This document shows positions 40,545 through 49,038 of a stretch of DNA of 64,000 bases, one piece after another. Source of the stretch: Sphingomonas daechungensis (GTDB lineage: Bacteria > Pseudomonadota > Alphaproteobacteria > Sphingomonadales > Sphingomonadaceae); NCBI RefSeq assembly GCF_014489495.1, contig NZ_CP060780.1, forward strand, positions 930,001 to 994,000. The letters are read 5' to 3'. The stretch's first letter is position 1; every line of letters starts with the position of its first letter. Both the position numbers and the translations under genes were made by a program. The notes beneath the pieces are model-generated. The model saw only the letters and a program-made list of their open reading frames with translations. It had not been told where the DNA came from and searched no databases.

Positions 40545-41041
40545 ATGGCGTTGCGTGCATCCGCGTTGCTCATCGGCAGCCTGTTCCTGTGTTCCGCACC
40601 GGCGGCGAAGGCCGAGCGGCTCCCCTACCCCTCCGCTTCTTCGAAGGCGCGACGGAGATGGTGAGCACCGTCGATCTCATCACCAGGGAACCCTACAAGG
40701 CACGCACCATCGGCCAGGGAAAGATCCAGCCGGACGGCTCGCTCGTCCTGGTCCAGCGCGTCGAGGATGAAGGCAAGAAGCCGTACCAGCGCCGCTGGCA
40801 CATGAAGCAAGTCGCCCCGGGCCGTTACGTCGGAACGATGAGCGAGGCGCGAGGGCCGGTCACCGCCGAGGAAGTCGGCGACCGCTTCCGATTCCGCTTT
40901 AAGCTGAAGGGCGGCGTCTCCGTAGAACAATGGATCATTCCACTGGCCGGAGGCCGCGCCGCCCACAGCCTGATCACCATCAAGAAGCTTGGCATCAAGG
41001 TCGGAAGCTCGACCGGCATGATCACAAGGTCGCTTCGCTAG
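40545..41041 (+). CDS. Secreted DUF3833-like protein (one frame break)
   Basis: From the ATG at 40545 the frame gives a signal peptide (ALLIGSLFLCSAPAAKA) and breaks at CCCC 40622-40625. The other frame continues as LPLRFFEGATEMVSTVDL, with VLVQRVEDEGKKPYQRRW and APGRYVGTMSEARG. Together they make about 165 residues. The pattern (FFEG, an RRW in a charged strand, YVGT.SEA.GP) resembles the DUF3833 group of small envelope proteins. The function is unknown. The GST gene ends 47 bp upstream. Confidence 0.65.
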
Positions 41042-41047
41042 CGGCCA

Positions 41048-41239
41048 CTAAGTCGCGAAATCGGACGTTAGCGCCGACGCCGCCAAAACCCTCCTGACCG
41101 CTTGCCCCAAGAGTGGTACAATGCGCGCCGCTAGATATGCTGAGGAGGCGATCGTGAACGCGATCATGGCCGTGGCAATCACCGCAAACCAGCTGGGATT
41201 GCGTAAAAGCAAGAAACCCGTCGCAAGGCCTGACCCCAA
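41048..41239 (-). CDS. Possible small hydrophobic protein
   Basis: The open frame could encode up to 63 residues with one or two membrane segments (ATGFLLL, FAVIATAMIAFTIASSAYLAARIV). I see no clear ribosome binding site and no family. Its composition is compatible with a small membrane protein, but chance is equally possible. It is listed because the 391-base gap from 41042 to 41431 otherwise holds only a palindromic repeat. Confidence 0.25.
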   Translation of the reverse strand: MGSGLATGFLLLRNPSWFAVIATAMIAFTIASSAYLAARIVPLLGQAVRRVLAASALTSDFAT

Positions 41240-41320
41240 GAAGCGCTGAGCCGGTTCGCGAACATTGGCGATGACTGCGGCGGGCAGCTAGCGGTCCAGA
41301 ATGCTGCCCTCTGCCGGATC

Positions 41321-41353
41321 TAGCGGCAGGTTTCGACCCAAACCTGCCGGTAG
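41321..41353. repeat. Dispersed palindromic repeat, copy 3
   Basis: TAGCGGCAGGTTT, then CGACCC, then AAACCTGCCGGTA form a hairpin whose 13-base arms pair at 12 positions around a 6-base loop. The loop is the CGACCC core shared by all copies in the window. No T-run follows, so this is not a normal terminator. Confidence 0.75.
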
Positions 41354-41431
41354 GCCTCCTGCCCGCTTTGATCAATTGAGTCTTTGGAAGCGAATAGATC
41401 GGGGCAGAAGCGCCTCTCTGCCCCCAATCTC

Positions 41432-41887
41432 CTACTTCGATGGCATGAACGTCACTTCACGCATCAGATATTCACCCGTTATGTCCCGCAAATTGGGATA
41501 GACGGTAGTGGTGGTACTTCGGGTTGGGGCTTCGTTTGCCGTTCCCCACTCTCGCATGAACGCTTCGTAGCGAGCCTTATTTGGCGCCAGATCGCTGGTG
41601 TTGGCGAACGTTGTAACTAGCATGACATTGAACTCGCCGCCGTTCGGCAGGTCACTCACATACACATGATAGTCCTTTATATGCCCAAGCCGCTTTGAAG
41701 CTGCGCTGCTGGCTACCCAGGTCTGGCGGATACCCTGTAGGTAGTCTTCGACCATGTTCTCCTTCACCTTGATCGTGGAGACATTCGAGACGGTGTCGCT
41801 CACAGTGTAGTCCGTATAAGGCTTGAGCTGAGCTGATGCGGGCGTTGCAAGCGCAACGGCGAGGCCAAAGGCCAGTAACTTCTTCAT
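41432..41887 (-). CDS. Secreted hypothetical protein
   Basis: The ATG at 41887 has AGGGAAC upstream and gives 151 residues. The signal peptide is about MKKLLAFGLAVALATPASAQ. The mature chain has VKENMVEDYLQGIRQTW, YHVYVSDLPNGGEFNVMLVTTF and a C-terminal EYLMREVTFMPSK. The alternating strand-helix pattern hints at a ferredoxin-like alpha/beta fold of the NIPSNAP or dabB kind, but this is only an impression. The gene stands alone in a repeat-rich region. Confidence 0.7.
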   Translation of the reverse strand: MKKLLAFGLAVALATPASAQLKPYTDYTVSDTVSNVSTIKVKENMVEDYLQGIRQTWVASSAASKRLGHIKDYHVYVSDLPNGGEFNVMLVTTFANTSDLAPNKARYEAFMREWGTANEAPTRSTTTTVYPNLRDITGEYLMREVTFMPSK

Positions 41888-42224
41888 CGGATTGTTCCCT
41901 GTATCTAGCTGTCTAGCTAGGAGGCGAACCGGCGGTTCGCTGGAGCGGCCCAACCACATGGGCGCGGACGGACAGGTGGAAAGTCGTTCCTGAAGCAACG
42001 AAGCGCGCTTTCCGCGGAATAAGCAATAGCGCGAGCGATATAACTACCCAGCCGGATTATCCATCTTGGTCGGGTGGGCTCGCATCAGGACCGCGGACTC
42101 GATTTTGATCGCTGTCAAGGTCGCGGGGTCGTACGTCGGTTGCGTGCGGCCAGTGGTCAGAATTGCTTCAGCCAGGCCGGCGAATTCAAACCCACGATGC
42201 ACCGAGCCAAGTTAAGGGAGCTTA

Positions 42225-42276
42225 TGTCCGCTTTCCACCCAAACCCGCCGCGACCGTATTCGACCCAAAGCGGACA
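42225..42276. repeat. Dispersed palindromic repeat, copy 4
   Basis: TGTCCGCTTT at 42225-42234 and its exact reverse complement AAAGCGGACA at 42267-42276 enclose a segment with two more ACCCA cores (CCACCCAAACCCGCC and ATTCGACCC). It looks like two partly overlapping units of the family. It lies in the long gene-poor gap. Confidence 0.75.
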
Positions 42277-42414
42277 CTAGGCTGGCAAAGAGATCAGGAA
42301 CGGCCCGGACAGCTGGGGGCCATCCGAGCCGGGACTGTCTCTCCCCTCCTGGAATCGACACTCCGAGCGGCTGCTTACGTAAACGTCAGAGTTTCACAAG
42401 CGCGAAGCAGCCAG

Positions 42415-42440
42415 TGTCAGCTTTCGACCCATTTCGGACT
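42415..42440. repeat. Dispersed repeat, copy 5 (partial)
   Basis: TGTCAGCTTTCGACCCATTT, followed by CGGACT, matches the repeat family but with a degenerate right arm. It lies 140 bp after copy 4. Confidence 0.5.
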
Positions 42441-42636
42441 CCCAACTGCGAGCCAAACCAACCCCCATCCGTGCTTGATCTCCGGCATATCCCGCCGGGC
42501 GTCTGCGACCCGTTCCTGCCATTGGGCAGGCATCTGCCGCTGAAAATTTTCCAACGCCTTTGTTCGACGCGTGAAAACCGAACCGAGCTAGAAGCCTTAT
42601 TCAGCGCGTCGTCGATTGGTGTTTCTTGTATCCGGA

Positions 42637-43356
42637 TCAGGCAGGCTTCAGCGGGCCGGAAGCCACGACCGGGCCGGTCGGCGCACCCGTCGGAGAGCCA
42701 CCGCGCGGTTCGACGGAGATAGCAATCGTCGCGCCTTCCTGAAGCAACTTGGCGAGCGCTTCGGCCAGCGTGACGTGTGACTGATCAGAGCCCGGCAAGG
42801 TTCCGAGCGAGACCGGCTTGCCGCCGGCCGGGATTACCCAAAGCTCATGCGAGTGGGCGGGATCGCCGGAAAGCTTTCCGGACACCACGGTGATCAATTG
42901 ACGGCGGTCGGGGTCCCAATTCGCGACCACTTTCGCTTCCTGGGCATCGCCGAGGACTGCCACCATCGGCTCAGCCGGAACGGCCCGGACCGGGACCGGG
43001 ACCGGCGGCCGGAACACCAGGAAAAGAGCAAGAGCAGCTGCAATGCCGGTCATCCCAAGCGCCGAACCGCGCCAGATCGACACCTTTCGCCGCAAAGCGA
43101 CCACATTGCCGGACGCGCCGGTGTGGCCAACGTCAGCGGTAATCCTCGACCAGAGCATGCGGGGCGGCGCGACCTCTGACACCTCCTCGTACAGGCGAGT
43201 GAACCGGCCAGTCCAGCGTTCGACATCTGCCCGGAATTCGGCATCCGAGGCGTCAAGGTCGCGGGCGCGGCGCAGGTCGTCCCCGGTAAGCGCGCCCAAC
43301 GCATATTCACCAGCGAGGATGTTGCGGTCATCCATGTCTGTGCGGTCGTCGCTCAT
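42637..43356 (-). CDS. Anti-sigma factor, RskA type
   Basis: The ATG at 43356 overlaps the sigma-factor stop by 4 bp and gives 239 residues. The N-terminal cytoplasmic part has the anti-sigma zinc-free fold signature AGEYALGALTGDDLRRA and a helical WTGRFTRLYEEV. One membrane segment lies near 105-122 (ALGMTGIAAALALFLVF). The periplasmic part has SHELWVIPAGGKPVSLG, typical of the RskA C-terminal domain. It should hold the ECF sigma factor inactive at the membrane until released by proteolysis. Confidence 0.88.
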   Translation of the reverse strand: MSDDRTDMDDRNILAGEYALGALTGDDLRRARDLDASDAEFRADVERWTGRFTRLYEEVSEVAPPRMLWSRITADVGHTGASGNVVALRRKVSIWRGSALGMTGIAAALALFLVFRPPVPVPVRAVPAEPMVAVLGDAQEAKVVANWDPDRRQLITVVSGKLSGDPAHSHELWVIPAGGKPVSLGTLPGSDQSHVTLAEALAKLLQEGATIAISVEPRGGSPTGAPTGPVVASGPLKPA

Positions 43357-43928
43357 CGTTCCAGACATCCGCGAAGTCGCTGGAGGCCGCGCCGGATCCA
43401 GCTTTTCATCGTCCCAAGCGGGACACCCTGCCGTTCCGCGAGCTCAGGATAGGTCGCGCCATCCAGGAAAGCCGCCCGGATCATGTCGCGCGTACGCTGT
43501 TCAAGCTCGTCGAGGCAGCCGGCCAGCCGCTCGGACTCCTGCCGATCCTCGATCACATCGATCGCGGACAGACCCCCGTCGGCAATACCCTCGGCCGCAC
43601 CGACATCTTCGCTGTTCGGAAGCCGCTGCCTCAAACGGTCGATGGCCTTGTTTCGTGCAACAACTGCGAGCCAGGTGATCGGGCTCGCCTTGTCGCCGTC
43701 GAAGGTCGCCGATTTCTGCCAGACTTTCACGTAGGTGTCCTGAAGCACATCCTGGGCTTCGGCCTCATTGCCGAGCAGCCTTAGGCAGATCCCGTAGAGC
43801 TTCCCAGAAGTCCGGCCATAAAGCGTTTCGAACGCCTGCACGTCGCCGTCCGCGGTCGCCAGCATCAGCGCTCTCAGTTCGTCCCTTGCGGGGCCGTCGT
43901 TTACGCCACGATTCATCGTAATGGTCAT
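43353..43928 (-). CDS. ECF sigma factor, SigK-like
   Basis: The 191-residue protein has sigma region 2 (AFETLYGRTSGKLYGICLRL and AQDVLQDTYVKVWQ) and region 4 (YPELAERQGVPLGTMKSWIRRGLQRLR, a helix-turn-helix). It belongs to the group whose anti-sigma partner is RskA-like, and such a gene follows with a 4-bp overlap. A fasciclin-domain gene lies upstream on the same strand. In Mycobacterium tuberculosis, SigK and RskA control fasciclin proteins MPT70 and MPT83, so a similar regulon is plausible here. Confidence 0.9.
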   Translation of the reverse strand: MTITMNRGVNDGPARDELRALMLATADGDVQAFETLYGRTSGKLYGICLRLLGNEAEAQDVLQDTYVKVWQKSATFDGDKASPITWLAVVARNKAIDRLRQRLPNSEDVGAAEGIADGGLSAIDVIEDRQESERLAGCLDELEQRTRDMIRAAFLDGATYPELAERQGVPLGTMKSWIRRGLQRLRGCLER

Positions 43929-44005
43929 GCCCGATCCCGGTCCCTACTGATAGGGCCGGCGGGAAGTCGCCGCATCACGCGGTTGAATTGACCCCTTCCC
44001 GCCGG

Positions 44006-44031
44006 GCGTGCCCGACCCCAATCGGGCACGC
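44006..44031 (-). terminator. Strong hairpin after the fasciclin gene
   Basis: GCGTGCCCGA and TCGGGCACGC form a perfect 10-bp stem with a 6-base loop, 9 bases beyond the fasciclin stop. There is no T-run, so efficient Rho-independent termination is not certain. It separates the fasciclin gene from the downstream sigma factor gene and may reduce read-through. Confidence 0.5.
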
Positions 44032-44039
44032 AAGCGTGT

Positions 44040-44591
44040 TCAGGGCATCACAACCGTGTCGACGACGTGGATGACGCCGTTCGATTGCATCACGTTGGCA
44101 ATGGTGATGCGCGATTTGCCGCCCTTGGCGTCGATGACCCACCAGCCGCCGCCCGACTTACGGAACCTGAGGTTCTCGCCTTGCACGGTCTTCAGCGTCG
44201 CGGTGCCGCCATGCTTTGCGGCCATCGCTGCGATCTGGGACGCGGTATAGGTCCCAGGAACGACGTGATAGGTGAGCACCGCGGTAAGCTTGCCCTTGTT
44301 TTCAGGCATCAGCAGCGTGTCGACGGTCCCCGCCGGCAATTTCGCGAATGCTTCGTTCGTCGGCGCGAAAACGGTGAAGGGACCTTTCCCGGACAAGGTA
44401 TCGACCAACCCGGCCGCTTTGACGGCCGCGACCAATGTGGTGTGATCCTTCGAATTCACGGCGTTCTGGACGATAGTCTTGGTCGAATACATCGCGGCGC
44501 CGCCAACCATCGGATTGCGGGCGCCTGCCGGTGACGAGCCTGCCATTGCAATCATCAGAGCGATGGCAACCGGGCGAGCAAGATTCCTCAT
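44040..44591 (-). CDS. Secreted fasciclin-domain protein
   Basis: The ATG at 44591 follows GAAGGAG and gives 183 residues with a signal peptide (about 1-24). The FAS1 domain shows its H1 and H2 boxes: TLVAAVKAAGLVDTL, FTVFAPTNEAFAKLP, LTYHVVPG and the closing NGVIHVVDTVVMP. FAS1 proteins are adhesive envelope proteins. The gene lies just upstream of a SigK-like sigma factor and an RskA-like anti-sigma factor, which probably control it. A near-palindrome around GTTAAC lies 15-30 bp before the start. Confidence 0.92.
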   Translation of the reverse strand: MRNLARPVAIALMIAMAGSSPAGARNPMVGGAAMYSTKTIVQNAVNSKDHTTLVAAVKAAGLVDTLSGKGPFTVFAPTNEAFAKLPAGTVDTLLMPENKGKLTAVLTYHVVPGTYTASQIAAMAAKHGGTATLKTVQGENLRFRKSGGGWWVIDAKGGKSRITIANVMQSNGVIHVVDTVVMP

Positions 44592-44792
44592 AAATTTCTC
44601 CTTCGACAGGTTAACCCTGTATTGGAGATACGGAGACATCTCGCTGGTAGACGCATGGGCGGGTCAGTCAGGTGCGCGCGCCACGACGGCAACTACCGAA
44701 ACGGCTGATTAATATTTATTTACCGGCAGTTGCGTCCGCCGCTGGCGCCCAACCGTAGCTCCTTGGTCCCGTTCCGGGCAAGGAGAGTATTA

Positions 44793-45572
44793 ATGAAAAA
44801 GGGACGTATCGGTCTGTTGGCAATGGCCGCCGTGTGCCTGCCCGTATCGGCCTTAGCCCAGCAGGTTGTGCCGACGGCCCCAGGAAATGCCCAAGGTCCT
44901 GCGCCCCTTCGCTATTTCGGAACCGGCGGAAGCCGTGTCCAGCAAATCTATTCGTCCAGCTATTTCAGCGGACCGCAGTCGATCAGTGCCATCAGCTTTC
45001 GTGCCTATCCGGGCGCGGGGCCGAGCTTCTTCTCCGGCAATACCGTCAATGTGTCCGACATTACGATCCAGGCCGGCGTAACCGGGGCGTCCGGCAATGA
45101 CTCATCGGGAGTTGCCGATGCAGTGTTTGCGAACAATTTGTTGAACCCGCAGACGGTCTATTCAGGGGCGCTGTCGCTCTCCACCGCTGCAACGGGAACG
45201 GGCTCCCAGCCATTCGACTACACTATCATGTTCGACAATCCGTTCCTCTACGATCCGGCCATGGGGAGTCTGATTCTCGACTTCCTGATCCCGACCGACG
45301 CGACGGTCTCGGGCTCCGGGTTCGGCTTTCTGACCTTTGACACGGTGAACACGCTTGACGACGGCATCTACAGCGTTGTCGACATCTTCAATGGTGCAGC
45401 CACCACCGGAACGCAGTCAACAGCGGGGGCGATAACGCAGTTCACGACCTCGCAAATCGCTGCCGTTCCGGAGCCCGCGACCTGGGCAATGATGCTTTTC
45501 GGTTTCGGTGCGGTCGGTCTCTCTATGAGGCGGCGTAAGGCGGGCGCAATCGCACGCCGGCAGATAGCCTAG
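44793..45572 (+). CDS. PEPxxWA-CTERM exported protein
   Basis: The ATG at 44793 follows AAGGAGAG and gives 259 residues. The signal peptide ends ALAQ near 23. The mature part is rich in Ser, Gly, Thr and aromatic residues and appears all-beta (YFGTGGSRVQQIYSSSYF, GFGFLTFDTVNTL). The C-terminus is VPEPATWAMMLFGFGAVG followed by MRRRK, the PEP-CTERM sorting signal. It is therefore anchored in the envelope or released by an exosortase. No operator-like motif such as that near 11-30 was seen upstream, so it is not obviously co-regulated with the first PEP-CTERM protein. Confidence 0.87.
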   Translation: MKKGRIGLLAMAAVCLPVSALAQQVVPTAPGNAQGPAPLRYFGTGGSRVQQIYSSSYFSGPQSISAISFRAYPGAGPSFFSGNTVNVSDITIQAGVTGASGNDSSGVADAVFANNLLNPQTVYSGALSLSTAATGTGSQPFDYTIMFDNPFLYDPAMGSLILDFLIPTDATVSGSGFGFLTFDTVNTLDDGIYSVVDIFNGAATTGTQSTAGAITQFTTSQIAAVPEPATWAMMLFGFGAVGLSMRRRKAGAIARRQIA

Positions 45573-45631
45573 TTCACCTTGTAGACAGTGCCGTCAGTAG
45601 TTTGGCGGCACCTTCTACATCGATCGCGGGC

Positions 45632-45660
45632 GTCCGCTTTCCACCCATCGCGGACATTAG
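45632..45660. repeat. Dispersed repeat, copy 6
   Basis: GTCCGCTTTCCACCCATC, then GCGGACATTAG: GTCCGC and GCGGAC form a 6-bp stem. The right end contains the stop codon of the adjacent minus-strand gene, as copy 2 abuts a stop codon. Confidence 0.65.
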
Positions 45661-45972
45661 ACATCGAAGTGGAATGCCTTGCCTCTAGCGCTCGGTTCCC
45701 AGCCCGCCGCCAGCGCACCCTTGATGGCTTGTTCAAGTTCCTGACGATGGACCTGTGGGCGGTGGCGGGGTCCTCTGGCCTCGCTGAGCAGGACCCTTGG
45801 CGCGGGGAAAGTGTAATAGTGCCTCGCGCCCATCTTCGGTCGCATCCCGGACTCCGACCAACATACCTTGCCAGCCGTCCACAGTGCACCATTGCGGCTC
45901 GCGACGTAGGTCCCAGTCGTACGCCCGACCTTCGATTTCGATTGTGCCATTTAGTGTACGCGTGTGGAGCAT
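45657..45972 (-). CDS. Hypothetical protein, about 104 residues (one frame break)
   Basis: Two overlapping minus-strand frames seem to be one gene. The first gives LNGTIEIEGRAYDWDLRREPQW, then CTVDGWQGMLVGV and REALLHF; the second supplies the end, QELEQAIKGALAAGWEPSARGKAFHFDV. Removing one base between about 45775 and 45800 joins them. I associate this layout (REPQW, GWxG, then AGWEPxSRG near the end) with a small family common in sphingomonads, without known function. The gene is flanked by two dispersed repeats. Confidence 0.55.
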
Positions 45973-46000
45973 GTGGGGGATATCAGCACGCTACTCCTAA

Positions 46001-46030
46001 CGTCAGCTTTCCACCCAAACCTGCCACTAA
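46001..46030. repeat. Dispersed repeat, copy 7
   Basis: CGTCAGCTTTCCACCCAAAC, followed by CTGCCACTAA, is nearly identical to copy 2. It lies between the start of the small hypothetical gene and the end of the M16 protease gene. Confidence 0.65.
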
Positions 46031-46084
46031 AGAACGTCGCCATGGGTTCACCCATGGCGGCGTCGGCCTCCCATCGGACCAGGC

Positions 46085-48928
46085 TTACTTCGGCTGCATT
46101 TCCTCAACCGGCAGGCCAAGCTTGGCCAGCTGCGGCTTCACCTTGGCCGCATCGCCGACCACCACCCAGACGAAGCCGTTCGGATCGACTGCCGCCCGCA
46201 GCGCCGCGTCGAGCGACGCCTTCGACTGCGAACGGTACTTGTCCGCCAGCAGCTCGTAGTAATTGTCGGGACGGCCGTAGAGCGCGTTGGTCTGCATCGC
46301 CCCCAGCACGGAACCCGACGTTTCGAACGAGCCCGGCAGCTGGCTGACCCGGTTGGCGAGGTTCCGTTCGAATTCCTCGTCGGTAACCGGCTTGGTGGTC
46401 AGGAACTCGCGGATGTCGGCCTGCAGCGCCTTGATCGAATCGCCGGTGCGGTCCGCCTGCACGGGGGCGGAAATCACATAGGGCACGACCTTGGCATTGA
46501 GCTGCGTCGTCCCGCGAACGCCGTACGACCAGCCTTTCGTTTCGCGCAGGTCCATGTTGATGCGCGACAGGAACTGCACGCCCAGTACGTCGTTGGCGAG
46601 CGTCAGCGCCGCCATCTCCCCGCGCGGATCGACCGGCGTCACCTGGCCGCCGACGATGATCGACTGCGGTGAGCCCGGGCGGTCGATGAGCACGATCCGC
46701 TGGGCATTCGGGCGCGCCGGCGGCGCGGTGAACACCTTCTCACCCTTCGCAACGGCAGGCGCCGTCCAAGTGCCGAAGCGCTGCTCCAGCTGCTGCTGGA
46801 CGTCGGCAAGCGGCAGGTTCGAGACCACGAAAATCTCGAGATTGTCCGGCCGCAGCCACCGCTGCTGGAAACCGACCAGATCCTCGCGCGAGAACGCCTT
46901 CACGGCTGCCGGATCGCCGGAGCCGATCGCGGCATAGGGATGCGTCGGGCCGTAGAGCAGCGACGGCAGCGCGCGCCCCGCCATCCGCTCCGGAGTCTTC
47001 TGCTCCTGCGCGATCCCGGTCAGGATCTGGGTGCGGACGCGTTCCACTTCCGGCGCATTGAAATCGGGCCGCTGGACGAGGTCTGCCAGCAGGTCGAGCG
47101 ACGGGCCGAGGTTGGCGCTGAGCGCGGACAAGGTGACGTTGCTGGTGTCAGCGCCGCCTCCTGCGGAGATCTGGGCGCCCAGCCGCTCTTCGTCCTCGGC
47201 AATCTGCTGCGAGGATTTGCCCGCAGCGCCTTCGTCGAGAAGCGACAGGGTCATGTTCTGCAGGCCGCGACCGTTGGGTGCATCGGCTGCATAGCCGGCG
47301 TCGAAGCCGAGCGCGATCTGCGTGACCGGCACGGTCGTGCGCTGCGCGTAGCTGACCTTGATGCCGTTGGAGAGCGTCGTGTGCTGAACCGCCGGGAAGT
47401 CGAGCGGCGCATTACCGGATACGGCAGGAATCTCGCGCTTGACCTTGGGCGTCTTGATGTCGGCGGTCTTGCCCGTCTTCGGCTTGAACTTCGTCTCCTC
47501 GTACGGAGGCCGGTCGCCGGGCTCGAGCCTGATCGTGAATGCAGGACGGGTCAGCCACTGCTGCAGCGCCGCCTTCACGTCGGCGGGCGTCAGCGCGGCA
47601 TAGGCATCGAGCGTCCTCTTGTAGAAGTCGGAATCTCCGACGAAGACCTCGCCTTCGGCCAGCGCCACGGCCTTGCCGCCGAAGCCGCCAACCTGCTCCA
47701 GCCCGCGAATGCGCCCGCTGACTTCGCGGGTCGCGGCGCGGCGGACTTCATCCTCGGTCGGGCCGTTGGCGATGAATTCGGCCATGATCTCGTCGAGACG
47801 CTTCTCGACCCCCGCCGGATCGACGCCCGGCTTCACCGTCGCGTCGACCTCGAACATCCCGATCCGCTGGAACGGCTGCAGTCCGGCGCTGACGCCGACC
47901 GCGAGCTTTTCGTCACGCACCAGGATCTTGTCGAGGCGCGAGCTGGCGAGGCCACCGAGGATAGACCCGCCGATGTCGAGCGCGGCAAGCTGGTCCGACT
48001 GCAGACCGGGAACCGCCCAATGCTTCTGGATCTGAACCGCGGCGACGCGATCCTTCATGACGATCGACTTGGGCGCGGCCAGGGTCGGGACGTCGGCGGC
48101 CGCCGGCGTGTTCACCGGGCCCGCCTTGATCGCTCCGAAATACTTCTCGACCAGCGGCTGAGCTTCCGCCGCCGTAATGTCGCCCGCCAGCACGAGGACG
48201 GCATTGTTCGGGCCGTACTTGTCGATGAACCATTCCTTCACCGTCGCCAGGCTGGCGGCGTCGAGGTCCGCCATCGAGCCGATCGTCGAGTGGTGATACG
48301 GATGGCCTTCGGGGAAGAGGTTGCCGAGCACCTCATATTCGGTGAGGCCGCCCGGCTGGTTGTCGCCCTGCCGCTTCTCGTTCTGGACGACGCCGCGCTG
48401 GTTATCCAGCTTCTCCTGCGTCACTGCGCCGAGCAAATAGCCCATGCGGTCGGATTCCATGAACAGGGCGCGGTCGAGCGCAGCCTTCGGCACCGTCTCA
48501 AAATAATTGGTGCGGTCGAACCAGGTCGTCCCGTTGTAATCGGTCGCGCCAATCTGCTGCAGGTAGGTGAAGTAGTCGCCGGGCAGGTTGTCCGAGCCGT
48601 TGAACATCAAATGCTCGAACAGATGCGCGAAGCCGGTCTTGCCCTTTGGCTCGTCCTTGGAACCGACGTTGTACCAGGTACTGACCGCGACGATCGGCGC
48701 CTTATGGTCTTCGTGGACAATGACCGTCAGGCCGTTTGCAAGCTTGAACGAGGTGTGCGGAATCGCGACTTCCTGGACCAGCGCGGAAACCGGCGCCGGT
48801 TCGGACGGCGCTGGCGCCGCAGCGGCCGGCGGGGCGGCCGGGGCGACGGCGGTTTGCGGCGCGGTCGCGCAGGCGGCGAGCAGCGATGCGCTGGCAAGCA
48901 GGACGGCAATACGATTCTTGTTATTCAT
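46085..48928 (-). CDS. M16-family zinc protease, two-domain, lipoprotein
   Basis: The 947-residue protein has a lipoprotein signal (SLLAAC) and an Ala/Pro linker. The first M16 domain carries the inverted zinc motif HLFEH in GFAHLFEHLMFNG near residue 105, with the distal Glu in NEKRQGDNQPGG-like sequence. A second M16 domain (from about 515, TTLSNGIKVSYAQRT) lacks the HxxEH motif and is probably structural, as is usual for the family. It should degrade peptides in the periplasm, tethered to a membrane. The frame is intact despite the length. Confidence 0.92.
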   Translation of the reverse strand: MNNKNRIAVLLASASLLAACATAPQTAVAPAAPPAAAAPAPSEPAPVSALVQEVAIPHTSFKLANGLTVIVHEDHKAPIVAVSTWYNVGSKDEPKGKTGFAHLFEHLMFNGSDNLPGDYFTYLQQIGATDYNGTTWFDRTNYFETVPKAALDRALFMESDRMGYLLGAVTQEKLDNQRGVVQNEKRQGDNQPGGLTEYEVLGNLFPEGHPYHHSTIGSMADLDAASLATVKEWFIDKYGPNNAVLVLAGDITAAEAQPLVEKYFGAIKAGPVNTPAAADVPTLAAPKSIVMKDRVAAVQIQKHWAVPGLQSDQLAALDIGGSILGGLASSRLDKILVRDEKLAVGVSAGLQPFQRIGMFEVDATVKPGVDPAGVEKRLDEIMAEFIANGPTEDEVRRAATREVSGRIRGLEQVGGFGGKAVALAEGEVFVGDSDFYKRTLDAYAALTPADVKAALQQWLTRPAFTIRLEPGDRPPYEETKFKPKTGKTADIKTPKVKREIPAVSGNAPLDFPAVQHTTLSNGIKVSYAQRTTVPVTQIALGFDAGYAADAPNGRGLQNMTLSLLDEGAAGKSSQQIAEDEERLGAQISAGGGADTSNVTLSALSANLGPSLDLLADLVQRPDFNAPEVERVRTQILTGIAQEQKTPERMAGRALPSLLYGPTHPYAAIGSGDPAAVKAFSREDLVGFQQRWLRPDNLEIFVVSNLPLADVQQQLEQRFGTWTAPAVAKGEKVFTAPPARPNAQRIVLIDRPGSPQSIIVGGQVTPVDPRGEMAALTLANDVLGVQFLSRINMDLRETKGWSYGVRGTTQLNAKVVPYVISAPVQADRTGDSIKALQADIREFLTTKPVTDEEFERNLANRVSQLPGSFETSGSVLGAMQTNALYGRPDNYYELLADKYRSQSKASLDAALRAAVDPNGFVWVVVGDAAKVKPQLAKLGLPVEEMQPK

Positions 48929-49038
48929 GAAGCTTTTAACTCCCCTCGACTCGGCGGATTGCTGTAGGGGTCGCGCCCGTCAGCGCAAGACGCTTCGACG
49001 GACGACGCTTCGACATCGACGAACGGGCGGAAATCGCC

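Larger units (their letters stand above)
41999..42636. other. Gene-poor intergenic region with dispersed repeats
   Basis: No open frame here shows a plausible start and codon pattern, and no tRNA or rRNA was recognised. The region holds two copies of the CTTTC(C/G)ACCCA repeat (42225-42276 and near 42415-42440). Nothing else I can name is present. Base use is more AT-rich than the flanking genes in places, which would fit decayed sequence. Confidence 0.5.

Noticed and set aside
42000-42636. A tRNA or small RNA in the gene-poor gap
   Set aside because: I found no cloverleaf with TTCxA(A/G) T-arm or CCA end; the hairpins are those of the dispersed repeats.
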